Positions 28,371 through 36,788 of a DNA stretch of 64,000 nt are shown here, piece after piece. The notes beneath the pieces were generated by a model, which was not told where the DNA came from, did no database searches, and saw only the letters and a program-made list of their open reading frames with translations. The stretch covers positions 62,001 to 126,000 of the forward strand of contig CAWIHS010000002.1 of NCBI GenBank assembly GCA_963836005.1, in the 5' to 3' direction. Both the position numbers and the translations under genes were made by a program. Each line of letters begins with the position of its first letter. Positions within the stretch are counted from its first letter, which is position 1. This DNA is from CAWIHS01 sp963836005. Its GTDB lineage: Bacteria > Pseudomonadota > Gammaproteobacteria > GRL18.

Positions 28371-28397
28371 TTAGCACTCTAACGATGCGAGTGCTAA
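28371..28397. promoter_or_regulatory. CIRCE operator (HrcA-binding) upstream of groES
   Basis: A perfect consensus: TTAGCACTC (28371-28379), nine-base spacer, GAGTGCTAA (28389-28397). It sits in the 5' region of groES. It implies that the genome encodes HrcA, which is not universal in gammaproteobacteria, where sigma-32 control alone is common. Confidence 0.97.
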
Positions 28398-28573
28398 ACA
28401 GGATAGCTAAAAAAACCCGGGCATACTTTAAAATTAACCAGGGCTTAACTTATGCTTCTTACAAATTGGGACAGCGAGAAAAATTTCAAGTATCAGGCGA
28501 AAAAAATAACTCTTTTTTATCGCTGTTTAGAGTATATAAGAAGAGCATCAATAATTTTAGCCCAGCTGAACAG

Positions 28574-29104
28574 TTATTCTTTGTTGTTGTTTTTTTCGGG
28601 GGCATCTATAAGCAGTTTATGTTTTAAAGAATGCTGCTGGGCCGCATATTGTTGTTCTGGTGATAAATCTTCATATTCGCCCTCAAAATATTCTCCCGTG
28701 CCTGCATGGCCGCTTCGCCATTGTCCAGCATGACCCAAACCAGCACCAAGACGCCCATTGATGGCTTTAGCTGCCAGATATTTCCTCACCGGCGGTATCA
28801 ACAGTACGAAACCGATTGTGTCAGTAGCAAAACCAGGGATCAGCAGCAATATGGCAGCGATCAGCAGCATGACACCCTCAATCATTTCCAGCGCAGGTAC
28901 CTGACCTGACTGAATCGCAGTCTGGGCTTTTAGCATGGTCGAGAATCCCTGAATGCGGATCAAAAACACCCCCAGAACAGCCGTAAAAACTATTGCAAGT
29001 ATTGTCGGCAATGCTCCGATAGCAGAGCCTATTTGAATAAGAAAATAAATTTCTATCAGAGGTATTGTTATAAATAAAAAAAGTATGATAAATAATATGG
29101 GCAT
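28574..29104 (-). CDS. fxsA: FxsA family inner-membrane protein
   Basis: A 176-residue membrane protein with about three or four hydrophobic helices. The family blocks are LFITIPLIEIYFLIQIGSAI, LGVFLIRIQGFSTMLKAQ and LLIPGFATDTIGFVLLIPPV. E. coli FxsA overproduction relieves F-exclusion of phage T7; its normal role is unclear. The hydrophilic C-terminal tail (GQWRSGHAGTGEYFEGEYED, about 130-150) is cytoplasmic. It is upstream of groES on the same strand, a neighbourhood conserved in many gammaproteobacteria, but CIRCE and 240 bases separate them, so transcription is probably independent. Confidence 0.93.
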   Translation of the reverse strand: MPILFIILFLFITIPLIEIYFLIQIGSAIGALPTILAIVFTAVLGVFLIRIQGFSTMLKAQTAIQSGQVPALEMIEGVMLLIAAILLLIPGFATDTIGFVLLIPPVRKYLAAKAINGRLGAGLGHAGQWRSGHAGTGEYFEGEYEDLSPEQQYAAQQHSLKHKLLIDAPEKNNNKE

Positions 29105-29388
29105 AGGATTCTCAAAGGTATTAAGGGGGTTTTACTTTGCTTCTGCAGTTGAATATCTTAATATTGAACCTTTCAGCTGCCTGCCAGTCACACTGAGAAG
29201 CAGTTATTACTGCTTTTGACTTATAGTCATATTAATCAGTATTATATGGCAGCTTCAGTTACAATGTCCTTATCCTGCAAAGATTTTCTCTGCAGAGTTC
29301 TTGCAGTATAAAATAGAACACATATATCCTTTTAATAAGGCATTCAAGAACTTTTTTCAATTAAAATCAAGGTTTTTTAAGTATAACA

Positions 29389-29775
29389 ATGACACCAGGC
29401 ATGAAATCCGCCCAGGACCAACAAAGCGACACAGGAAATACCCATGCTGAAACAAGTGAGAGCACTTATCAACTGGTGCTGTGCAGCTGTCCTGACGAAG
29501 CCACTGCGATTAGCATAGCGGAAAACATCGTGGCTCAACGACTGGCCGCATGTGTCAACATACTGCCAGAATCTTACTCCATATACCATTGGCAGGGAAA
29601 TGTAGAATCTGCCAAAGAACATATGATATTGATAAAGACTCTGCAGAGCCGTTATTCTTCACTTGAACGAGTCATTGTCTCATTACATCCTTATGAAGTG
29701 CCCGAAATCATTGCATTGGATATCAATAGTGGTTTACCACACTATCTAAAATGGATTGAAAACAGTATAACCTGA
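29389..29775 (+). CDS. cutA: CutA divalent-cation tolerance protein
   Basis: A trimeric ferredoxin-like-fold protein of 128 residues. The family core begins after a 25-residue polar extension: YQLVLCSCPDEATAISIAEN, VAQRLAACVNILP, SIYHWQGNVE and SLHPYEVPEIIALDI. CutA binds Cu2+ and other divalent ions and is placed next to dsbD in many gammaproteobacteria, as here, which suggests a role in metal/thiol homeostasis. The extension may mean that translation starts later: the internal Met at residue 5 is the only alternative, and no start has a strong ribosome site. dsbD starts 77 bases downstream on the same strand. Confidence 0.95.
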   Translation: MTPGMKSAQDQQSDTGNTHAETSESTYQLVLCSCPDEATAISIAENIVAQRLAACVNILPESYSIYHWQGNVESAKEHMILIKTLQSRYSSLERVIVSLHPYEVPEIIALDINSGLPHYLKWIENSIT

Positions 29776-29852
29776 TTATTCGCCATTATTATTGGTGCAT
29801 AATAATCAAACAAACTAACGCAACTATTCAGCATAGCTAATATGCAAGCGCG

Positions 29853-32234
29853 ATGTTAAAAATACGCAATAGTTCCAACTCACAAACCTGGTTAACCACG
29901 ATGTTAAGTCGATTTTTATTTATTCTTACTCTGATACTTTCTTCTGCTAGCGGATTTGCGGAGGACGACTTTTTACCCCCTGAACAGGCATTTGCCATCC
30001 AGGAGCCTGTGGTCATAAGCACTCAGGCTGATGGAAATAATATTATTATTTCCTGGAAAATTGCTGATGGATATTATATCTATAAAAATAAAGTCGCTTT
30101 TCTGTCTGCCGATCCAGAAATAAGTCTGGGAGACGTCAGGCTCTCTGACAGCGAGACCAAAGACGATCCTTTCTTTGGTGAAATACAGGTCTACAAACAT
30201 GAGCTGCAAGCTGAAATCCCTTACACTGCCAACGCCAACGCCAACGCCAACGCAGGCAAAGTTTATACCCTGACGGCAAAATCTCAGGGCTGTGCTGAAG
30301 CAGGGATCTGCTATCCTCCCCTGAAACAAAAAGTGACGTTTAAACTACCGCTTAATATTGATAAGACCTCGACTGCTTCCACTGTCGGCGCCGCTTTAAC
30401 CAACACTGCAGCAACCCCTTCCACAGATGCTCTGACAAATCTTGGAAACAGCAATTCTGCCGCTGCAGATTTCAATTCTGAAGATGAAGTCCTGGAAATT
30501 GATGATGCATTCATATTTGATCTTTCAACAGATAAAAACAACCAGCTGATTGCTATCTGGTCCATCGCCGACGGTCACTATCTGTATAAGGACAAATTCA
30601 AATTTGAACTGATTGATGGTAATGGTTTTACCCTGGGTACACCTTCGATGCCGCCAGGCAAACAAAAAAACGATGAATATCTGGGGGATTTTGAGGCTTA
30701 TTATCGGGATCTGAGCATTAAAATTCCTGTCACAGGTCCTGGCGATAACTCCAGACCTCTGGCTGTTAAAGTGTCCTACCAGGGTTGTTCTGAAGCCGGT
30801 ATCTGCTATCCAAAAGTGCACAAGAACGTAGAACTGGATGTTTCCGAATTTTCTACTCAACTGGCCGCTTCAAGCATGGATAGTGCTGCCACGGACACGT
30901 CTGCAGCAGTCAGTAAGCCTGAAGTAAGATCTGAACAGGATGCCCTGGCCAAGATGCTGGTTGCAGATAACAGTTTTGTTGCCCTGCTGACTTTTTTTGT
31001 TATCGGCCTGGGACTTGCGTTCACTCCCTGTGTGTTTCCGATGATCCCGATTTTATCGGGCATTATTGCTGGTCAGGGCAGTGACGTCACTTCGCGTAAA
31101 GCCTTTACCATGTCAGTAGTGTATGTTTTATCGATGGCTGTGGTTTATACCGCAGTGGGAATTATTGCCGGCCTGTCGGGCAAGAACATTCAGGTGATCT
31201 TCCAGAACCCCTGGGTCATCGGCACTTTTGCACTTATTTTTGTGCTGCTGGCTTTATCGATGTTTGGTTTTTATAACCTGCAGCTGCCCTCCGGACTGCA
31301 GTCCAAACTTTCTAGTATGAGTAACAAACAACAAGGCGGATCATTGCTTGGGGTCAGTATCATGGGCGTGCTGTCGGCATTAATTGTCGGCCCCTGCATG
31401 GCTCCTCCATTAATGGGGATTCTGCTGTTTATCGGACAAACCGGCGATCCGATATTGGGCGGAATGGCACTGTTTGTCATGAGTCTGGGAATGGGGATAC
31501 CCTTAATTATCCTCGGCACTTCTGCCGGTAAATTTATGCCCAGGGCTGGCGTATGGATGGATACGGTTAAGGCCGTGTTCGGGGTCATGATGCTGGGGGT
31601 TGCTATCTGGATGCTCGAACGCGTGCTCCCAGCTTCAATCATTATGTGGCTTTGGGCACTGCTGCTGTTTATTGCTGGTATTTATATGGGAGCACTCACT
31701 CCAATTCATGACAATACTAGCGGCTGGGATCGTTTATGGAAAGGGCTTGGGCTGATCATGATGCTCTACGCTGCGGTGCTTATCGTAGGTGTTTCCTCAG
31801 GCAATAGTGATTATTTTAGCCCGCTTAAAGGCCTTTCATCAGCACCGGGCAGCGCTAGTGAACAGCATGTCGCATTCAAACGCATCAAATCCTTAGCTGA
31901 TCTTAAGCAACAGCTTGAGGCAGCCAAACAGCAAAACAAACCGCTCATGCTGGATTTTTATGCCGACTGGTGCACTTACTGCAAGAGTATGGAAAAAACC
32001 ACGTTTCAGTCCCAGAATGTTATCACCGCACTGGAAGATTTTATTGTGCTTCAGGCAGATGTTACGGAGAATGACGAAATTGATGAACAATTGATGAAAC
32101 ATTTACAGATCCCTGCTCCACCGGCCATTTTATTTTTTGATCCAGCGGCTGGGGAAAAACGCGGATTTCGTGTGGTCGGTTATAAAAATGGCGATGACTT
32201 TGCCGAACATGTAAACCAGTTTTTGAACCCGTAA
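29853..32234 (+). CDS. dsbD: Thiol:disulfide interchange protein DsbD with two tandem N-terminal alpha domains
   Basis: DsbD carries electrons from cytoplasmic thioredoxin across the inner membrane to periplasmic DsbC, DsbG and CcmG. This version is 793 residues, against about 565 in E. coli. After the signal peptide (better placed if translation starts at Met17, 29901) there are two DsbD-alpha domains, each with its Cys pair: GCAEAGICYPP (C147, C153) and GCSEAGICYPK (C312, C318). The membrane beta domain has TPCVFPMIP (C393) and VGPCMAPPLMG. The C-terminal thioredoxin-like gamma domain has the active site WCTYCK (C707, C710). An Asn-Ala repeat (NANANANA, about 127-134) lies in the first alpha domain. 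The TlpA-like gene follows 37 bases later. Confidence 0.95.
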   Translation: MLKIRNSSNSQTWLTTMLSRFLFILTLILSSASGFAEDDFLPPEQAFAIQEPVVISTQADGNNIIISWKIADGYYIYKNKVAFLSADPEISLGDVRLSDSETKDDPFFGEIQVYKHELQAEIPYTANANANANAGKVYTLTAKSQGCAEAGICYPPLKQKVTFKLPLNIDKTSTASTVGAALTNTAATPSTDALTNLGNSNSAAADFNSEDEVLEIDDAFIFDLSTDKNNQLIAIWSIADGHYLYKDKFKFELIDGNGFTLGTPSMPPGKQKNDEYLGDFEAYYRDLSIKIPVTGPGDNSRPLAVKVSYQGCSEAGICYPKVHKNVELDVSEFSTQLAASSMDSAATDTSAAVSKPEVRSEQDALAKMLVADNSFVALLTFFVIGLGLAFTPCVFPMIPILSGIIAGQGSDVTSRKAFTMSVVYVLSMAVVYTAVGIIAGLSGKNIQVIFQNPWVIGTFALIFVLLALSMFGFYNLQLPSGLQSKLSSMSNKQQGGSLLGVSIMGVLSALIVGPCMAPPLMGILLFIGQTGDPILGGMALFVMSLGMGIPLIILGTSAGKFMPRAGVWMDTVKAVFGVMMLGVAIWMLERVLPASIIMWLWALLLFIAGIYMGALTPIHDNTSGWDRLWKGLGLIMMLYAAVLIVGVSSGNSDYFSPLKGLSSAPGSASEQHVAFKRIKSLADLKQQLEAAKQQNKPLMLDFYADWCTYCKSMEKTTFQSQNVITALEDFIVLQADVTENDEIDEQLMKHLQIPAPPAILFFDPAAGEKRGFRVVGYKNGDDFAEHVNQFLNP

Positions 32235-32271
32235 GCATTCTAAACCCTGAAACAAATCACTTCCAGAACCC

Positions 32272-32817
32272 ATGAAAAAGTTTCTCATTATCCTGTTGCT
32301 AGTCATTCTGCCAGCCGCTGCATGGTGGTATTCCAGCCTCAGAACTGACAGCAATTCCCAGATAGTGAGTGAAATACATAACCTCCATAAAGATCAGGCC
32401 CTGATAAAGCGTACAGACTTCACCTTGACTGATCTGCAGGGTCAGCCGCAAAATTTTTCGCAGTGGGATAATCATGTAGTGCTGCTCAATTTCTGGGCCA
32501 CCTGGTGTCCGCCCTGTCGAAGAGAAATGCCTGATTTTATCGACGTTTACGAACAATATAAAGATCAGGGGTTTGTGATTGTAGGTGTCGGTATTGATGA
32601 TAAGCAGCATATTGCTGATTTTGTCGATACCCTGGGGGTAAGTTATCCTGTACTGACCGGAGAAAAAGATGCCATGAATGTCTCTCGCCAATATGGCAAC
32701 CGGCATGGAGCTTTGCCGTATAGTATCATTATTGATAAGCAGGGTATGATCCGTTATAAAACTGCCGGTCTGGTCTCAAAAGAGCAATTAGTCTCCCGGA
32801 TCGAACCTTTACTTTAA
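32272..32817 (+). CDS. TlpA/ResA-like thiol-disulfide oxidoreductase, membrane-anchored
   Basis: A 181-residue protein with an N-terminal anchor or signal (FLIILLLVILPAAAWWYSSL) and a thioredoxin fold facing the periplasm. The active site is WATWCPPCRREMPDF (CPPC, about residues 81-84), and the cis-proline region reads ALPYSIIIDKQG. TlpA/ResA proteins reduce cytochrome c or copper-site cysteines and usually take electrons from DsbD or CcdA. Its position 37 bases after dsbD suggests that DsbD is its electron source. DsbE/CcmG is an alternative name, but no ccm genes are present. Confidence 0.88.
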   Translation: MKKFLIILLLVILPAAAWWYSSLRTDSNSQIVSEIHNLHKDQALIKRTDFTLTDLQGQPQNFSQWDNHVVLLNFWATWCPPCRREMPDFIDVYEQYKDQGFVIVGVGIDDKQHIADFVDTLGVSYPVLTGEKDAMNVSRQYGNRHGALPYSIIIDKQGMIRYKTAGLVSKEQLVSRIEPLL

Positions 32818-33233
32818 TAACAATTACTTCAGCATAATCTCATTTACACCACTGCTGGTAACTATTCAGCATACCAGCCCGTTGTCGGCCAACCATCTAC
32901 AATTAACATAAATGATTTAATTTCAATAAGTTGCATTTTTGTTACTTAGAAGTGTATTATCCTGGAAACAGAGAGCAGTTACCAAAATTTTCAATATTTA
33001 GCTTAATTTGCAGTTATTGTGCTGACATCTGCGTTGAATGGTAAAATTATGCAAGTTTGAGCAAAATTTCTGGACAAATATTTTCATCTATAGCACAATT
33101 ACCAGCAATTAGATAATTATACGCCCATTCGGCGATATTCCTGTCATTAATATGCACGTTTTATACATCTCTACGATAAAATTAATATTAGCCACAGGTA
33201 ATAATAGATCGATCATGAGGTTGCTATCTCAAC
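32818..33233. other. Intergenic region, no gene seen
   Basis: About 415 AT-rich bases between the TlpA-like gene and aroQ. A promoter for the aroQ-accBC block must lie here, but I cannot point to -35/-10 boxes with confidence. Confidence 0.4.
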
Positions 33234-33674
33234 ATGAGTAAGATACTGGTTCTCAATGGCCCAAACCTGAATCTGTTAGGTCTTCGTGAGCCCACCCATT
33301 ATGGCCATGCAACCCTCTCAGACATTAACGACATTTTATTTGCCCAGGCTGCGGCAGGCGGCCATGAGCTGGAGTGCTTTCAAAGCAATGCTGAATCTGA
33401 GCTGCTGGATAAAATCCATTCGGCTTTTCAGGAAGGTATTGATTTTATTATTATTAACCCTGCAGCGTATACTCACACCAGCGTAGCTCTCAGGGATGCC
33501 TTGCTGGGCGTTAAAATTCCGTTTATTGAATTACACCTCTCGAACATTTACCAGCGTGAAGATTTTCGCCACTTCTCTTATTTTTCTGATATTGCCATCG
33601 GTGTTATCAGTGGTCTGGGAAGCAAAGGTTATGAGTTAGCACTGCAATATGCATTGTCATATAAAAAAAATTAA
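33234..33674 (+). CDS. aroQ: Type II 3-dehydroquinate dehydratase
   Basis: AroQ removes water from 3-dehydroquinate in the shikimate pathway. It is a dodecameric flavodoxin-like enzyme. The 146-residue sequence has ILVLNGPNLNLLGLREPTHY with the catalytic Tyr in the mobile loop, ECFQSNAESELLDKIH, IIINPAAYTHTSVALRDAL (Asn and the catalytic His in the AAYTHTS region follow the family rule) and FIELHLSNIYQREDFRHFSY. It is followed 11 bases later by accB, a conserved aroQ-accB-accC order. Confidence 0.97.
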   Translation: MSKILVLNGPNLNLLGLREPTHYGHATLSDINDILFAQAAAGGHELECFQSNAESELLDKIHSAFQEGIDFIIINPAAYTHTSVALRDALLGVKIPFIELHLSNIYQREDFRHFSYFSDIAIGVISGLGSKGYELALQYALSYKKN

Positions 33675-33685
33675 CAGGTTGAATT

Positions 33686-34153
33686 ATGGATATCCGTAAA
33701 ATCAAAAAATTAATAGAATTGCTGGATGATTCCGGAGTTGCGGAAATTGAAATTCATGAAGGCGAAGAATCTGTACGCATTTCACGCAACAGTCCTGCTC
33801 CTGCTTCTGCGCCCTTCATGATGCCGCCACAGAGTTATTACCCGGTGTCTCAGGCAGGCCCAACTGCTACGGCAGCGGTTGCTGAACCTGCAGCAGTTTC
33901 TCCAGTTGAAAAAACCATTGGGCATGAAGTTACGGCCCCTATGGTGGGCACTTTTTATCGCTCACCCTCACCAGGCAGCGCTGCTTTTGTCGAAGTCGGC
34001 CAAAAAGTTCAAAAAGGTGATACTCTGTGTATTATTGAGGCCATGAAGCTGCTCAATCAGATTGAATCCGATGTCTCTGGCACAGTGAAGGAAATCTGTA
34101 TAGAAAATGGCGAACCTGTTGAATATGGTCAGGCTCTGGTCATCATTGAATAA
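33686..34153 (+). CDS. accB: Biotin carboxyl carrier protein AccB
   Basis: The carrier subunit of acetyl-CoA carboxylase. It has 155 residues, with an N-terminal helical domain (MDIRKIKKLIELLDDSGVAE), a Pro/Ala-rich linker (about 35-75) and the biotinyl domain. The biotin-acceptor lysine is K121 in IIEAMKLLN. The usual motif is EAMKMMN; the second Met is Leu here, a tolerated change. It lies between aroQ and accC in an evident operon. Confidence 0.98.
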   Translation: MDIRKIKKLIELLDDSGVAEIEIHEGEESVRISRNSPAPASAPFMMPPQSYYPVSQAGPTATAAVAEPAAVSPVEKTIGHEVTAPMVGTFYRSPSPGSAAFVEVGQKVQKGDTLCIIEAMKLLNQIESDVSGTVKEICIENGEPVEYGQALVIIE

Positions 34154-34225
34154 ACAATAGCTGCCATACAACCAGCCGGTTCTGATTTCTGACTTTATAT
34201 ACCATTAACCAAATGGAATCATCTG

Positions 34226-35566
34226 ATGTTCGAAAAGATAGTTATTGCCAATCGTGGTGAAATCGCATTGCGTATTCAAAGAGCCTGCCGTGAAATGGGC
34301 ATCAAAACCGTTGCTGTTCATTCTACAGCGGATAAGAATCTTAAGCATGTATTATTAGCTGATGAAACCGTTTGTATTGGTCCCGCACCTTCGATAGACA
34401 GTTATCTGAATATCCCTTCCATTATCAGCGCTGCAGAAGTGACTGATTCAGAAGCTATCCATCCCGGGTACGGTTTTCTATCCGAAAACGCAGATTTTGC
34501 TGAGCGTGTTGAGCAGAGCGGTTTTGTCTTTATTGGCCCGCGTCCCGACTCCATTCGCACCATGGGTGACAAAGTTGCCGCCATTGAATCCATGCGCAAG
34601 GCTGGTGTGCCTACCGTTCCCGGATCTGACGGAGTGCTGGATGATAACGCAGAAAACAATATTCAGATAGCCCGGGAAATCGGTTATCCAGTGATTGTTA
34701 AAGCTTCCGGCGGCGGTGGCGGCCGAGGTATGCGAGTGGTTCATTCAGAATCCAACCTGCTCAATGCCATTACATTAACCCAACGAGAAGCTGCTGCGGC
34801 CTTTAATAACGCTCAGGTCTACATGGAAAAGTTTCTTGAGACCCCGCGTCATATAGAAATACAGGTGATAGCTGACGAACATGGCAATGCCGTACACCTG
34901 GGTGAACGTGACTGTTCCATGCAACGGCGTCACCAGAAAGTGGTTGAAGAAGCACCGGCACCGGGGATCACGGATGAAATGCGCCATAAAATTGGTTCCC
35001 GATGTGCCGAGGCCTGCCGGCAAATTGGTTATCGTGGTGCCGGTACCTTTGAGTTTCTGTATGAAAATGGTGAATTCTATTTTATTGAGATGAATACCCG
35101 CCTGCAGGTTGAACACCCGGTTACTGAATTTATTACCGGTATCGATCTGGTGCGTGAACAACTAAGGGTAGCAGCCGGACTGCCTTTGAGTTTTACCCAA
35201 AATGACATCAAGTTTAAGGGACATTCCATTGAATGCCGTATAAACGCAGAAGATCCTCAAAACTTTATGCCTTCGCCTGGACAAATTATTACTTACCATG
35301 CTCCGGGCGGCCCGGGTGTCAGGGTCGATTCTCATATTTACAACGGCTATACCGTACCGCCTTATTATGATTCCATGATTGGAAAACTCATCACTTATGG
35401 CAACACCCGTGATATTGCTATCGCCAGAATGAATACCGCCCTGAGCGAAATGGTCATCGAAGGAATTAAAACCAATATCCCGCTACAACGCGATATCATT
35501 AATGACAGCGTTTTCAGGGCGGGCGGGGCAAATATCCATTATCTGGAGAAAAAACTTGGCATGTAG
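34226..35566 (+). CDS. accC: Biotin carboxylase AccC
   Basis: The ATP-grasp enzyme that carboxylates the biotin on AccB with bicarbonate and ATP, the first step of fatty-acid synthesis. The length of 446 residues fits. Motifs include IANRGEIALRIQRACREMG, the glycine-rich ATP loop KASGGGGGRGMRVV, the biotin-site HLGERDCSMQRRHQKVVEEA, and FIEMNTRLQVEHPVTE with the catalytic Glu/Asn/Arg. It starts 72 bases after accB, so one transcript is likely. Confidence 0.99.
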   Translation: MFEKIVIANRGEIALRIQRACREMGIKTVAVHSTADKNLKHVLLADETVCIGPAPSIDSYLNIPSIISAAEVTDSEAIHPGYGFLSENADFAERVEQSGFVFIGPRPDSIRTMGDKVAAIESMRKAGVPTVPGSDGVLDDNAENNIQIAREIGYPVIVKASGGGGGRGMRVVHSESNLLNAITLTQREAAAAFNNAQVYMEKFLETPRHIEIQVIADEHGNAVHLGERDCSMQRRHQKVVEEAPAPGITDEMRHKIGSRCAEACRQIGYRGAGTFEFLYENGEFYFIEMNTRLQVEHPVTEFITGIDLVREQLRVAAGLPLSFTQNDIKFKGHSIECRINAEDPQNFMPSPGQIITYHAPGGPGVRVDSHIYNGYTVPPYYDSMIGKLITYGNTRDIAIARMNTALSEMVIEGIKTNIPLQRDIINDSVFRAGGANIHYLEKKLGM

Positions 35567-35736
35567 TTTAATCCCTGTCAATGCCTGCAAAATTAATGAT
35601 TGTGTCGTTTCATTTAGATGAAAATCAGTGAAAAAGTGGAATTTAGAGCGAGCAGATGAGTCGATTTTTAACCCCGGGGAAAGGATTCCAGGGATCATTA
35701 TGCATATCCCTCCCAGCCCAATAAATAACACCCACT

Positions 35737-36630
35737 ATGCCCTGGCTGCAACTGAGTATTGAAGCTAATCGCCACCAAAGTGAAGACCTTTCTGAACTTC
35801 TGACTGAGGCCGGAGCTGTTGCGGTCACGTTACAGGACGCTGAAGACAAGCCAATCTTTGAACCTCCTCCGGGCACCACCCCGCTCTGGCAGCGGATCAT
35901 TTTAACCGGTCTGTTTGCAGCAGATAGTGACATGACGGCGGTGCTTGAATTTATCCAGTCAGAACATGGCGCGTCACTCAAATACACTCTCAACCCTCTG
36001 GAAGACAAGGACTGGATTCGTGCCTGGATGGATGATTTCAAACCCATTAAATTTGGCAGAAGGCTTTGGATATGCCCTAGCTGGCATGCCCCGCCGGATA
36101 AGCAGGCGGTCAATATTATGCTCGATCCAGGACTGGCTTTTGGTACAGGAACGCATCCTACCACCGCATTATGTCTTGCCTGGTTAGATGAGCATTTTTC
36201 TGAGCCTGTTGAAGTGATTGATTATGGCTGTGGTTCTGGTATTTTGGGCATTGCCGCCAGCTTGCTAAAATCACCTCATGTCTACGCGGTTGATCTTGAT
36301 CCCCAGGCACTGATAGCCACCACAGACAACGCTGAAAAAAATCATGTTAAGGAAATAATCGAAACCTGTTCCGTCGATGAATTCAATAAAGAATATGCTG
36401 CTCTGCAATGCCCTCTGTTAATGGCCAATATTCTGGCCGGACCGCTGATAGAATTATCGCCAGTGCTGGCTTCTCATGTATCTCACGGAGGGCTCATCGT
36501 ACTTTCCGGAATATTGGCAGAACAAACGGATAAAATTATTCAGGCTTACCAGCCCTGGTTTACGGTCAGTGATATTAGCCAGAAGGAAGACTGGGTTCGC
36601 ATTGTGGCAATAAAAAATACAATAATGTAA
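35737..36630 (+). CDS. prmA: Ribosomal protein L11 methyltransferase PrmA
   Basis: PrmA trimethylates amino groups of ribosomal protein L11 with SAM. The 297-residue sequence has the N-terminal substrate-recognition domain (MPWLQLSIEANRHQSEDLSE) and the catalytic domain. In the latter, DPGLAFGTGTHPTTALCLAW and VIDYGCGSGILGIAASLL form the SAM site, and LMANILAGPLIELSP is the NxxxxPL-like active-site segment. It follows accC after 170 bases, a conserved order in gammaproteobacteria. Confidence 0.97.
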   Translation: MPWLQLSIEANRHQSEDLSELLTEAGAVAVTLQDAEDKPIFEPPPGTTPLWQRIILTGLFAADSDMTAVLEFIQSEHGASLKYTLNPLEDKDWIRAWMDDFKPIKFGRRLWICPSWHAPPDKQAVNIMLDPGLAFGTGTHPTTALCLAWLDEHFSEPVEVIDYGCGSGILGIAASLLKSPHVYAVDLDPQALIATTDNAEKNHVKEIIETCSVDEFNKEYAALQCPLLMANILAGPLIELSPVLASHVSHGGLIVLSGILAEQTDKIIQAYQPWFTVSDISQKEDWVRIVAIKNTIM

Positions 36631-36788
36631 ACCAGACAACAGATCAGGCAGATAAAAAGTGCTAGAATTCCTATTTGTTATGCGTATCTGATATAAGTAA
36701 TTTTTAAGACGCTCTATTTACTTGCAACTTAATTCAAATACGCGAAAAAATTATTAATCTCATTGTCCAGTCAGGAAAGTTTTTATCA

